A stretch of DNA of 6,934 nt from IDS-8 sp965651325. GTDB taxonomy: Bacteria; Pseudomonadota; Gammaproteobacteria; Steroidobacterales; Woeseiaceae. How positions within the stretch are numbered: the first letter of the stretch is position 1; every line of letters starts with the position of its first letter. The stretch lies in the NCBI GenBank assembly GCA_965651325.1, contig CBFGSB010000162.1:1-6934 (forward strand), given 5' to 3'. This document shows positions 1-6,644 of this stretch, piece by piece. The notes under the pieces were generated by a model that was not told the DNA's origin, did not search any database, and was given only the letters and a program-made list of their open reading frames with translations. A program made the translations under genes and the position numbers.

Positions 1-452
1 GCCACGATGATGACGGCGATGCCGGCGGTGAAGCCGATCGTGACCGGGTAGGGAATGTACTTGATGAAGGTGCCGAGCCTGAGCAGCCCCACGGCGAGCA
101 GCATGAAGCCCGAGAGCAGCGTGGCCAGCAGCAGCCCGTCGACGCCGTGCTGCGCGACGGTTGCCGACACCAGGACGATGAACGCACCGGCCGGGCCGCC
201 GATCTGGAAGCGGCTGCCGCCGAGCGCCGAGATGATGAAGCCGCCGACGATGGCCGTATAGAGCCCGCGGTCGGGCGTCACGCCGGAGGCGATCGCGATC
301 GCCATGGAGAGCGGCAGCGCGACAATGGCAACGGTGAGCCCCGAAAGCGCGTCGGCTTTCAGGCTCTTGAGGCCATAGCCTTCCTTCAGGACGGTCGCGA
401 GCTTCGGCGTGTAAAGGTCGACGAAGCGCGCCGTGGGCGTGCCGGCTGCCAT
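1..452 (-). CDS. SulP-family anion permease, N-terminal part (runs off the window)
   Basis: This is the first 150 codons of an inner-membrane anion transporter of the SulP (SLC26-like) family, whose members move sulfate, bicarbonate or related anions. The visible part opens with a short soluble segment. Residues about 34-48 (DALSGLTVAIVALPLS) then form the family's first membrane helix, a glycine-rich re-entrant region follows around residues 70-92 (with GGSRFQIGGPAGAF), and YIPYPVTIGFTAGIAV lies at about 132-147. All are typical of SulP N-termini. Family members usually reach 500-600 residues and often end in a cytoplasmic STAS domain, so most of the gene lies beyond the left edge. The ATG at 452 is the only ATG after an in-frame TAA at 482-480. 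No good Shine-Dalgarno sequence precedes it. Substrate cannot be told from this fragment. It lies 180 bp downstream of the nucleotidyltransferase gene, so it probably has its own promoter. Confidence 0.9.
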   Translation of the reverse strand, partial: MAAGTPTARFVDLYTPKLATVLKEGYGLKSLKADALSGLTVAIVALPLSMAIAIASGVTPDRGLYTAIVGGFIISALGGSRFQIGGPAGAFIVLVSATVAQHGVDGLLLATLLSGFMLLAVGLLRLGTFIKYIPYPVTIGFTAGIAVIIV

Positions 453-583
453 GCGGACGGTGCTCGAGAAAAATCCGGGTTAGAAGATGCCTTGCGGCGG
501 CGATGCATTGTCGGTGTTATCGGCTGCGAATCTTACTCGCGGCCCGGGACCCCCGCCACCGTGGAGGGGCACGCATGAGCCGG

Positions 584-601
584 ACGAGCGCGTCCGCTCG
601 T
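584..601. repeat. Inverted repeat, possible weak terminator between the nucleotidyltransferase and SulP genes
   Basis: ACGAGCG (584-590) and CGCTCGT (595-601) form a 7-bp stem around a 4-nt loop. An alternative 6-bp stem, CGGACG (581-586) with CGTCCG (591-596), overlaps it. The stem lies 32 bp past the stop of the upstream gene on the minus strand. No T-run follows on either strand, so it is not a canonical Rho-independent terminator. The rest of 453-632 shows no gene and no convincing promoter. Confidence 0.3.
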
Positions 602-630
602 GGCCGGCCGAACGCCGATCCGGCTACTGC

Positions 631-645
631 CTTCAGTTCCTGAAG
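631..645 (-). repeat. Short stem-loop across the nucleotidyltransferase stop codon
   Basis: CTTCAG, TTC, CTGAAG is a perfect 6-bp inverted repeat with a 3-nt loop, and the TGA stop (635-633) lies in one arm. It could slow 3' exonuclease decay of the toxin-like mRNA or be chance. No T-run follows. Confidence 0.25.
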
Positions 646-1157
646 TCGCGCGCAATCGAGGCGCGAATCCGGCTGCGCACGCCTGCGTCGACCGGCGTTT
701 TTTCCAGCAGCGCGAGCAGCCGCTCGCGCTCGGTGATCCCGCGCACCGCCAACTCGCGCGTGAAAACGCGGTCCTTCTCGCGGCCGGCGACGTATTTCGC
801 GATCGCCAGGTCGTGAGGGTCGAGGCAAAGTCCCTTGACGCCCTCGGTATCGCCGGGCGGCAGGTTCACCAGCCGGCCCTTCCACCCTTTGGGCAGCGTC
901 GCCGTCGACTCGTCGACCGGATCGGCGTAATACCCGAAGGTTTCGTGAAACGGTGAATCCTGGCCGATGACATTGAGCCATTCCGTGCGGTCGACGTCCC
1001 CCCGCGCGACCAGGTCGACTTCCGCCGAGCGGAGGATGTCGTCCGGCAGGTCGGGATGCCTGCCGTGCAGGGACTGGCTGCCAATGATGAGGAACTGCTT
1101 CTCCCCCGTGATCCGGCCCGCTGCTCGCAGCACGTGATCAAGCTGCTGCTTTTTCAT
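633..1157 (-). CDS. AbiEii/DUF6036-like nucleotidyltransferase, probable toxin of a two-gene module
   Basis: This 174-residue cytoplasmic protein resembles the small nucleotidyltransferase-fold proteins of the DUF6036/AbiEii type. FLIIGSQSLHG at residues 22-32 carries the Gly-Ser of the nucleotidyltransferase signature. AEVDLVARGDVD at 45-56 supplies the acidic, metal-binding strand (E46, D48). DPHDLAIAKYVAGREKD at 113-129 matches the Asp-Leu-Ala...Lys...Gly-Arg-x-Lys-Asp motif I associate with this group. Such enzymes transfer nucleotides to RNA or protein, and several are toxins; the substrate here is unknown. The ATG at 1157 has a GGAAG ribosome-binding site (1166-1162) inside the upstream gene. 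The start overlaps the end of the AbrB-type gene by 20 bp, which favours translational coupling and a cognate antitoxin-toxin relation. The E-V-D motif in place of a clean D-x-D makes activity less certain. The family call comes from memory of motifs, not a search. Confidence 0.7.
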   Translation of the reverse strand: MKKQQLDHVLRAAGRITGEKQFLIIGSQSLHGRHPDLPDDILRSAEVDLVARGDVDRTEWLNVIGQDSPFHETFGYYADPVDESTATLPKGWKGRLVNLPPGDTEGVKGLCLDPHDLAIAKYVAGREKDRVFTRELAVRGITERERLLALLEKTPVDAGVRSRIRASIARDFRN

Positions 1158-1578
1158 TCAGCTTCCGGACCTCGTCGCGCGGCAGCAGGCCGACATACGG
1201 CGGCGACTGCCGCAGGCGATTGGCGCGCTCGTCATGCCCGAGCATCGCGGCAAACAGCTCGCCGTCGTCGCCGCCCTCGATGATCCCCCGCCATTCGTCG
1301 TAGGCGGAGACCCAGGCATCCTGCTTCTTCCAGCGGTGCAGGTTGGCCAGGCTTTGCGCCCTGATCTCCCGCGGCGTGAAGCGTCGCACGACGGCCAGCG
1401 CCAGCGCTCGTTTGTGTTCATCGAGGCGCTGGTGCGAGAGCCTCGGATGAGGGCGCGGGCGCAGGCCGCTGTCGGTCAGCTCCAGGGTATCGCCTTCGCC
1501 CACGCCCCAGCGGTCGAGCACCGCCTTGGGCAGGATCACCCCCAGGGAGTTACCGATGCGACGGACAGTCAGTTTCAT
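1138..1578 (-). CDS. SpoVT/AbrB (MazE-like) DNA-binding protein with C-terminal extension, probable antitoxin
   Basis: This 146-residue protein starts with a swapped-hairpin AbrB/MazE domain at residues 1-46. It shows the family signature RRIGNSLGVILPKAVLDRWG (6-25), followed by VGEGDTLELT. MazE/AbrB proteins dimerise through this domain and bind operator DNA. MazE antitoxins are usually about 80 residues, so roughly 100 extra residues are present here. The extension is helical and charged, with RALALAVVRRFTPREIRAQ (57-75), LHRWKKQDAWVSAYDEW (80-96) and RLRQSPPYVGLLPRDE (121-136). The RLRQSPPY segment reminds me of an LRQNSPF-like motif in other small regulators next to DUF6036 genes, so this part may be the toxin-neutralising module; that is recollection plus inference. 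The ATG at 1578 is the only sensible start because the promoter lies immediately upstream. The last 20 bp overlap the nucleotidyltransferase gene. The palindrome over the promoter suggests autorepression. Confidence 0.8.
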   Translation of the reverse strand: MKLTVRRIGNSLGVILPKAVLDRWGVGEGDTLELTDSGLRPRPHPRLSHQRLDEHKRALALAVVRRFTPREIRAQSLANLHRWKKQDAWVSAYDEWRGIIEGGDDGELFAAMLGHDERANRLRQSPPYVGLLPRDEVRKLNEKAAA

Positions 1579-1584
1579 ACGGGG

Positions 1585-1612
1585 ATTATAACGCGTTATA
1601 ACATGCCGGCAA
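1585..1612 (-). promoter_or_regulatory. Sigma-70-type promoter of the AbrB/nucleotidyltransferase module
   Basis: Read on the minus strand, TTGCCG (1612-1607, four of six consensus -35 bases) is followed by a 16-bp spacer and a perfect TATAAT -10 (1590-1585). Only six bases (CCCCGT) separate the -10 from the ATG at 1578. Transcription would therefore begin at about the A of the start codon, giving a leaderless or nearly leaderless mRNA. This fits the absence of a Shine-Dalgarno sequence. A second, weaker -10-like TATAAC (1600-1595) could give a leader of about ten bases. Confidence 0.65.
1586..1601. promoter_or_regulatory. Perfect 16-bp palindrome, probable autoregulatory operator
   Basis: TTATAACGCGTTATAA is a perfect 16-bp palindrome that covers five of the six -10 bases of the module promoter. 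It is the only A/T-rich island in a very GC-rich stretch. AbrB/MazE dimers bind palindromic operators over their own promoters, so repression by the adjacent gene product is the natural reading. That it is bound by this protein is inference. Confidence 0.6.
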
Positions 1613-1639
1613 GCTGCGGCGCGGGCACACCCGGGGCGG

Positions 1640-4348
1640 TTACCGCTCCTCGAGGATGCGGCGGAACGGCGCGATCACGGAGTCGTCGAAGCCCGCGTTC
1701 GTCATCTCCGCGATCGCGCGCTCGAGCGCGGCGTGCGCGTCGGCGCCCTGCCGGCGGACGAGGATGCCGGCCTGGAGCGCGCGCAGCCGGATGTCCCACT
1801 GCTCGCCGGGGCTCGCCGCTTCCATGACGTCCGGCTGTAGGCCGGCGATGAGCGCTTCGGCGCGATCGGCGTCGCCGGTCGCGAGCAGGGCGCTCGCCCG
1901 GTGGTAGTCCATCACCTGCACGCCCGGCGAGCCGGGGCCCATGGCGGCCGCGAACCCGGCGCTCGCGCGCGCGAGATTCACGCTCGCCTCCTCGGCCATC
2001 CCGAGCTGGAGCTGGATGACACCCTCGTTGCCGATGTTCATCAGGCAGGAAAGGTGCTCTTCACCGTTCGCCGCGCACATGGCCGCGCGGACCTCGGCGA
2101 CGACCGGCAGCGCTTCGGCCCAGCGCCCGGTCGACGCGTACAGGTTGCCGAGCGCGCCGCGCGCTTCGATGACCTGGAACGACTCGTTACCGTAGGCGCC
2201 GATGAGCTCGTCGAAGGCGAGGCGCAGCTCGGGCTCTGCGTCCGCGTGCCGGCCGCCGTACAACAGCGCGGCGCCGTGGTACAGGCGCGCCGTGGCACGC
2301 TGCGCGCCGCTGATGCCGGTGTCCGGTTCGCCCAGCAGGCGTGCGGTCAATGCGACGGCATCGTCGTGCCGGCCCACCCGGCTGTAGCACTGCGCCAGGT
2401 CCAGCCGCAGCGCGTAGAGCTCCGCGGGAGGAACCGTCGCCCCCGCATCGTGCCAGGCGAGGGCGCGCTCGAAGTGCGCTGCCGCGTCCGCGATGCGCGC
2501 CTGCAGCAGCAGGTGGCGCCCGTGGGCGCGCGCGGCAGCGAACGCGATTTGCGGATCGTCCGGCAGGTGCGCGGCGGCGGCGCGGTCCGCGGCATCGAGC
2601 TCGGATTGCGCCTCGTCGTAACGCGAGCCTTCGGCGAGCGCAATCGCCAGCCCGTAGCGCGCGAGGAGGGTGCGCGCATCGCCTTCGCCGGCTGCAGCGG
2701 CCAGTAAATCGATGGCCAGCCGCTGCTGCTCTACGGCCGCCGCGAATTCCCCGAGCTGGCCGAAGACCCGGCCGGCGGTGAGCCGGATGGAGGCTTCGAT
2801 CTCCGGGCCGGCAGCCAGCCCGGTGCCGATGCGCGCGACGGCGCGTTCGAGCGCTTCCCGCACGGTGACGTCGGGCCCGGTGCCGGAGTGCGCCGGATCG
2901 GCGTTGACGAGGACGTCTTCGAGGAACGCGGCGGTCGACGCCGTGCGCGCGGCTTGCGTTTCCGCGCGGCGGCGCTCGTCGGCCGCCTCGCGGTACAGCC
3001 CGAGGCTCACGACGATCCCGGCCACGAGCGCCGCAAGCGTCCCCAGCACCCACGGCCGCCGCGCCCGGGCCCGATCCAGCGCCGCCTGCACCGCGCGAGC
3101 ACGCGACTCCGCCTCGCGCTTCCCGGCCCGTTTGGCACGCCGCTGCTCTAGGTTGTGCAGCCGCGCGATGAGCTCGGCGACGGAGCCGAGCCGCCGCGCC
3201 GGCTCGCCGTCCGTGGCGAGCGCGAGATCCTCGACGAGCAGCTCGTCGGCCACGTCGCGCTCCCAGCCGGTGGCCATGGGCTTGCGGAAGTCGCCGGCGA
3301 GAAGCTGGTAGAGCATGAGGCCCAGCGCGTAGAGGTCGCTCTGCACCGTCGGCGGCCGCCCGGCGATGACTTCGGGCGCGAGGTAAAGCGGTGTGCCGCT
3401 GGAGGACGAGCCGTCGGCGCCGTGGGTGACCGAGAGCCCGAGCTCCGTGATGCCGAGCTCGCTCAAGCGGCCGGGATCCAGCAGGCGGCTGCTGCCGAAA
3501 TCAGTCAGGCGCACGCGCAGGGCATCGCCGTCAGTGCTGGTCACGAGCACGTTCTTCGGCTTCAGGTCCTTGTGCAGGACGCCGACGCCGTGCGCGGCGG
3601 CCACGGCTTCGGCGATCGGCAGGAACAGTGCGAGTTTTCGCTCGAGCGGCCAGCCGGCGAAGCCGGGATTGCGCGACGCCCAGGTAGCGAGATCCTCGCC
3701 CCCGTACTCGCATTCCAGGAAGAACGGCGCGGTGACGAAGTTCCAGTCGAGGACGCGGCTGAAGTCGGGGCGTTCACCCAGGCTTTCTTGCAGGACGCGC
3801 GCGAGCGTCGCCTCGCGTTTCAGCGCGTACAGGTGCTCGCCGTCCGCGGCGAACTTGTAGATGCGTACCTCGCGCGTCTTCGCGTGCCGGGCCCGCCAGA
3901 CCTCGCGCCCGGACGCGCCGCTCAACTGCTCTTCGAGGATGAAATGCGGCCGCTCGGGCACCGGTGTCCCGGGTGCGAGGTCGAGCCGGGTTGCGAAGCG
4001 CCGGCCGGCCGCGACTCGCTCGACCGCGCCCGCCAGTCGATAGCCGATCCGCGGGACGGTGACGATGAGCGCGTCGCCTTCGGGCCCGAGCGCCTTGCGC
4101 AACTTGCCGACGGCCGTGGCGAGCACGTGATCGACCGTCGGGCGGCCGGCCCAGACCGTCTCGAAGAGCTCCTGCTTGGTGACGACCTCGCCGGCATGGC
4201 GCAACAGCTCGGACAGCACCTGCAGCGGCCGGTGCTCCATCGGCACGGAGTTGCCGCCCACCTTCAGCTCGAGCCGGGCTTCGTCGAATTCGGCGCTGCC
4301 GAAGCGCCAGCGGAACAGTTGCTCGCGGTGGTTGTTGTTGTCGGTCAC
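1640..4348 (-). CDS. Winged helix-Ser/Thr kinase-transmembrane-TPR fusion signalling protein
   Basis: This 902-residue protein joins four parts. Residues 11-107 are an OmpR/CadC-type winged helix (FRWRFGSAEFDEARLEL at the start, KQELFETVWAG and VGKLRKALG in the middle, VTVPRIGYRLA at the end). Residues about 137-400 are a Ser/Thr kinase with K165 (VRIYKFA), E179, the catalytic loop HKDLKPKN at 259-266, DFG at 283-285, APE at 324-326 and D338 of SDLYALG. A basic, coiled segment (about 403-432) precedes one membrane helix (WVLGTLAALVAGIVVSLGLY, 433-452). Residues 464-902 are helical TPR-type repeats. The positive-inside rule puts the winged helix and kinase in the cytoplasm and the TPRs in the periplasm. 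The GTG at 4348 was chosen because the winged helix begins right after it. An in-frame ATG at 4462 would add 38 proline- and arginine-rich residues and overlap the preceding gene. The Shine-Dalgarno sequence is weak, so coupling to that gene, 55 bp upstream, is possible. Target genes and kinase substrates are unknown. Confidence 0.85.
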   Translation of the reverse strand: MTDNNNHREQLFRWRFGSAEFDEARLELKVGGNSVPMEHRPLQVLSELLRHAGEVVTKQELFETVWAGRPTVDHVLATAVGKLRKALGPEGDALIVTVPRIGYRLAGAVERVAAGRRFATRLDLAPGTPVPERPHFILEEQLSGASGREVWRARHAKTREVRIYKFAADGEHLYALKREATLARVLQESLGERPDFSRVLDWNFVTAPFFLECEYGGEDLATWASRNPGFAGWPLERKLALFLPIAEAVAAAHGVGVLHKDLKPKNVLVTSTDGDALRVRLTDFGSSRLLDPGRLSELGITELGLSVTHGADGSSSSGTPLYLAPEVIAGRPPTVQSDLYALGLMLYQLLAGDFRKPMATGWERDVADELLVEDLALATDGEPARRLGSVAELIARLHNLEQRRAKRAGKREAESRARAVQAALDRARARRPWVLGTLAALVAGIVVSLGLYREAADERRRAETQAARTASTAAFLEDVLVNADPAHSGTGPDVTVREALERAVARIGTGLAAGPEIEASIRLTAGRVFGQLGEFAAAVEQQRLAIDLLAAAAGEGDARTLLARYGLAIALAEGSRYDEAQSELDAADRAAAAHLPDDPQIAFAAARAHGRHLLLQARIADAAAHFERALAWHDAGATVPPAELYALRLDLAQCYSRVGRHDDAVALTARLLGEPDTGISGAQRATARLYHGAALLYGGRHADAEPELRLAFDELIGAYGNESFQVIEARGALGNLYASTGRWAEALPVVAEVRAAMCAANGEEHLSCLMNIGNEGVIQLQLGMAEEASVNLARASAGFAAAMGPGSPGVQVMDYHRASALLATGDADRAEALIAGLQPDVMEAASPGEQWDIRLRALQAGILVRRQGADAHAALERAIAEMTNAGFDDSVIAPFRRILEER

Positions 4349-4403
4349 GTTGCTGTGCTCGCCGGATCGGTGCGACGTCCGCGCAGCAGGGAACTTTAGC
4401 GGA

Positions 4404-6608
4404 TCAGGGGAGGCTTGTCCGCGCTGTGAACGGCGGCATGCCGAGCTTTTGCCGCTCGGCATTGATGAGCTCGCTCATGCGGGCGAACAGGGCATCGAAA
4501 CCGGGATCGGGCGGCAGGAAGCGGCGGTCGTCGCGCGATACGAACAGGGGGGTACGCCAGCCGGCGTCGATGGCCGCGCCGTAGAACTTCTTCGCCGCGG
4601 CGAAATCGCCTTCGAGCGACGCGATGTCACCTTGATCGGCGTTCCACGTGCCGGAGCGTGCATAAAGATCGCGCTTTGCGTCGTTCTCGTGTTTCCAGGC
4701 CGCCAGCAGCGGCTGGAAATCAGGATGCCCGGCATCCTGCAACGCCAGCACCAGGGGCAACGGCGAGCAGTTGCAGTATTGCATCGCGCCGATGACGTCG
4801 TCCGGCGTTTTCATCTCTGCTTCGTAGTAGGCGACCACGCCCGGCGTGTCGCCGGCCGCGTAGTGCACGGGAATCCAGGCCGCGAGCGCCTCGCCGATGT
4901 TCTGCCGCGCGATCGGGGCGGCGTCGATCAGCACCATCGCCCGCCGCGTGTCGCCCTCGACGACAGCGCCGGCCGCGCGCCACCTGTCACTGCTGTTCCC
5001 GTTTTCGAGCAGCCAGTTCCCGTCATGGAGTTTCCATCGGATCGCGATCTTGACGAACTCGAGCAAGGGCTCGGGTGCACGGCTGTCGTTGTCTATCGTG
5101 AGGGCTTCCCGCCAGGCATCCGCGAGCCTGCCCTGCACCAACAGGACCCAGGTCCTGGCCTGGCCCAGGTCGGGAATGCCCGGACGGATCTGCGCCCAGC
5201 GATCCAGCGCGGCCTGGGCCTCCTCGATGCGGCCGAGATTCGCGAGACCGCCGATGTACGTGAGGTTCGCGTCCCGCAAACCGGGGTCGTTGGCCAGCAC
5301 GTCTTCCAGGATCGCGAGCGATTCCGCCTTGTCGCCCCCGAATTCGACGAAGAAGGCGAGATCGTTCTGCGCCTGTGGGAAGTTGGGCCGCAGCGCGACC
5401 GCTTTGCGCAGCGTCTCGATAGCCTTGTCGAGATACTGCAGGTCCTCGGTCAGGGCAAGCTGCCCGTAGTAGTTGCCGAGCGCGAACATCGCCTCGGGCG
5501 ATTCGGGGTCTTCGGCGATCGCGCGCTCGGCGTACTCCCTGATCACGGGCAGCGCCTCGGCCATGGGCGTGTCGCCGACGGTACCGCCGAAGTCCGACAG
5601 CATCAGCGCCGCATACGAACGCCAGGCCAGGGCCGGCGCGTAATGGGGATCCTTGGCGATCGCATCGTCGAGGAGCACGACCGCCTCGTCATACGCCGCC
5701 TTGGTGCCGACCTGCGTCATCTTTTCACGCGCCAGCAGGAAGGCGTCGTAGGCGCCGATGTCCGCCCGCGCGACCGGCTTCACCTCGTGGAAGGCGCGCG
5801 CCAGGGCGGGCAGCGCGACGCTCATCTCGCTGGCGATCGCCCCGGCAATTTCATCCTGGACGGCGAAGATGTCCGTCAGGTCGCGATCGTAGGTGTTCGA
5901 CCACTGGTGATAGCCATCGTTGGCCTTGATGAGCTGCGCGGTGATGCGCACCTTGTTCCCGGCTTTCCGGATCGAGCCCTCGACGATCCAGGCGACGTCG
6001 AGGATCTCGCCGATCTCGCGCAGGTCCATGTGCCGGCCCTTGAACGCGAAAGAAGAGGTGCGCCCCGCGACGCGCAGGCCCTGCACCTGCGCCAGGACGT
6101 TCAACAGCTCCTCCGAGATGCCGTCGGAGAAATATTCCTGGTCCTGCGCGGGGGACATGTCGGCGAAAGGCAGGACGGCGATCGAGTTGTCCGGCTGCGC
6201 CGCCGCGGTTCCCGTTGCCGCGTCGGTGCTTGCCGCCGCGCTCATCACCGCGCCGGGCGCTGCCGGCCCGATAAAGCGATCGGCGGCGATGACAAGGATC
6301 AGCGTGACCACGGCGCCGATCAGCAGCATGTCGAGCTTGCGGCCGGTGTTCGGGGCGATGCTCGCGTCCCGGGGGACCTCTGCAGTGCGTTTCAGGCCCT
6401 CGGGCGTGATCTCGAACGCCCAGGCGAACACGAGGGCAAGGGGCAAGCCGATCAGCAGGAGGCTGACGACCACGGCATCGAACCAGCCGGGGAGGTCCAG
6501 GGCGCTCTCCAGCAAGGATGCCGCTTGCGCCAGCACCCAGCCGACGATGACGTAGAGTCCGCCGACCCGGATGACGTTCCGGCGCTTCAGTTCTTGAAGG
6601 ATTGTCAC
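4404..6608 (-). CDS. Three-helix membrane protein with TolB-like (FlgO-type) domain and TPR repeats
   Basis: This 734-residue protein belongs to a common but poorly understood family. It begins with the typical LQELKRRNVIRVGG, then has membrane helices at about residues 15-37, 42-66 and 91-113. Conserved FAWAFEITPEGLKR and GRKLD lie in the cytoplasmic loop between the second and third. A short Ala/Thr-rich linker leads to a TolB-like/FlgO-type domain at about 141-268 (SIAVLPFADMS, QEYFSDGISEELLNVL, VEGSIRKAGNKVRITAQLI, TYDRDLTDIFAVQDEIA). TPR-like helices fill about 285-700. The positive-inside rule places the TolB-like and TPR parts in the periplasm. The only two cysteines form a C-N-C motif at 612-614. 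The GTG at 6608 follows GGGGAGGG closely and gives the family's usual start; a TTG at 6644 would add 12 unconserved residues. The gene lies 55 bp upstream of the winged helix-kinase gene on the same strand, so the two are probably one operon. No enzymatic activity can be claimed. Confidence 0.85.
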   Translation of the reverse strand: MTILQELKRRNVIRVGGLYVIVGWVLAQAASLLESALDLPGWFDAVVVSLLLIGLPLALVFAWAFEITPEGLKRTAEVPRDASIAPNTGRKLDMLLIGAVVTLILVIAADRFIGPAAPGAVMSAAASTDAATGTAAAQPDNSIAVLPFADMSPAQDQEYFSDGISEELLNVLAQVQGLRVAGRTSSFAFKGRHMDLREIGEILDVAWIVEGSIRKAGNKVRITAQLIKANDGYHQWSNTYDRDLTDIFAVQDEIAGAIASEMSVALPALARAFHEVKPVARADIGAYDAFLLAREKMTQVGTKAAYDEAVVLLDDAIAKDPHYAPALAWRSYAALMLSDFGGTVGDTPMAEALPVIREYAERAIAEDPESPEAMFALGNYYGQLALTEDLQYLDKAIETLRKAVALRPNFPQAQNDLAFFVEFGGDKAESLAILEDVLANDPGLRDANLTYIGGLANLGRIEEAQAALDRWAQIRPGIPDLGQARTWVLLVQGRLADAWREALTIDNDSRAPEPLLEFVKIAIRWKLHDGNWLLENGNSSDRWRAAGAVVEGDTRRAMVLIDAAPIARQNIGEALAAWIPVHYAAGDTPGVVAYYEAEMKTPDDVIGAMQYCNCSPLPLVLALQDAGHPDFQPLLAAWKHENDAKRDLYARSGTWNADQGDIASLEGDFAAAKKFYGAAIDAGWRTPLFVSRDDRRFLPPDPGFDALFARMSELINAERQKLGMPPFTARTSLP

Positions 6609-6609
6609 G

Positions 6610-6617
6610 CCCTCCCC
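6610..6617 (-). promoter_or_regulatory. Ribosome binding site that fixes the GTG start of the TolB/TPR gene
   Basis: GGGGAGGG on the minus strand ends one base before the GTG at 6608. The GGAGG core is a strong anti-Shine-Dalgarno match, but its spacing of two bases is shorter than usual. It still supports GTG 6608 over the upstream TTG at 6644. Confidence 0.55.
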
Positions 6618-6630
6618 ATGAGCGGGTCGC

Positions 6631-6639
6631 AGTTTATCA
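6631..6639 (-). promoter_or_regulatory. Candidate extended -10 promoter of the signalling operon
   Basis: Minus-strand TG-A-TAAACT (6639-6631) is an extended -10 with four of six hexamer matches. Transcription would start near 6624, about 16 bases before the GTG and just ahead of the ribosome binding site. The -35 position is poor (CTTCAA at 6658-6653, 16-bp spacer), as expected for an activator-dependent promoter. Confidence 0.4.
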
Positions 6640-6644
6640 CGCAA

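Noticed and set aside
147..578. Plus-strand open frames (55-261 and 147-578) at the left edge
   Set aside because: They lie antisense to the SulP permease, whose minus-strand frame has clear family motifs. The plus-strand products are Arg-rich and unrecognisable.
453..632. Search for a promoter of the SulP gene
   Set aside because: A/T-rich hexamers such as GATAAC and GACAAT occur on the minus strand, but none pairs with a convincing -35 at 16-18 bp.
517..981. 154-codon minus-strand open frame overlapping the nucleotidyltransferase gene in another frame
   Set aside because: It is Arg-rich with no motif, while the 633-1157 frame shows the GS and Asp/Lys motifs and a sensible start coupled to the AbrB-type gene.
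1620..1636. Possible terminator hairpin (CGGG/CCCG) between the kinase gene and the AbrB module
   Set aside because: The stem is only four base pairs and no T-run follows, so it is indistinguishable from chance in GC-rich DNA.
1901..2707. 268-codon plus-strand open frame opposite the TPR region
   Set aside because: It is another GC-driven shadow, without recognisable motifs, opposite a continuous TPR-coding frame.
3155..4399. 414-codon plus-strand open frame opposite the winged helix-kinase region
   Set aside because: It is a shadow of the kinase gene. The minus-strand frame carries the kinase and winged-helix motifs; the antisense product is rich in Arg, Glu, Ala and Gly with no recognisable domain.
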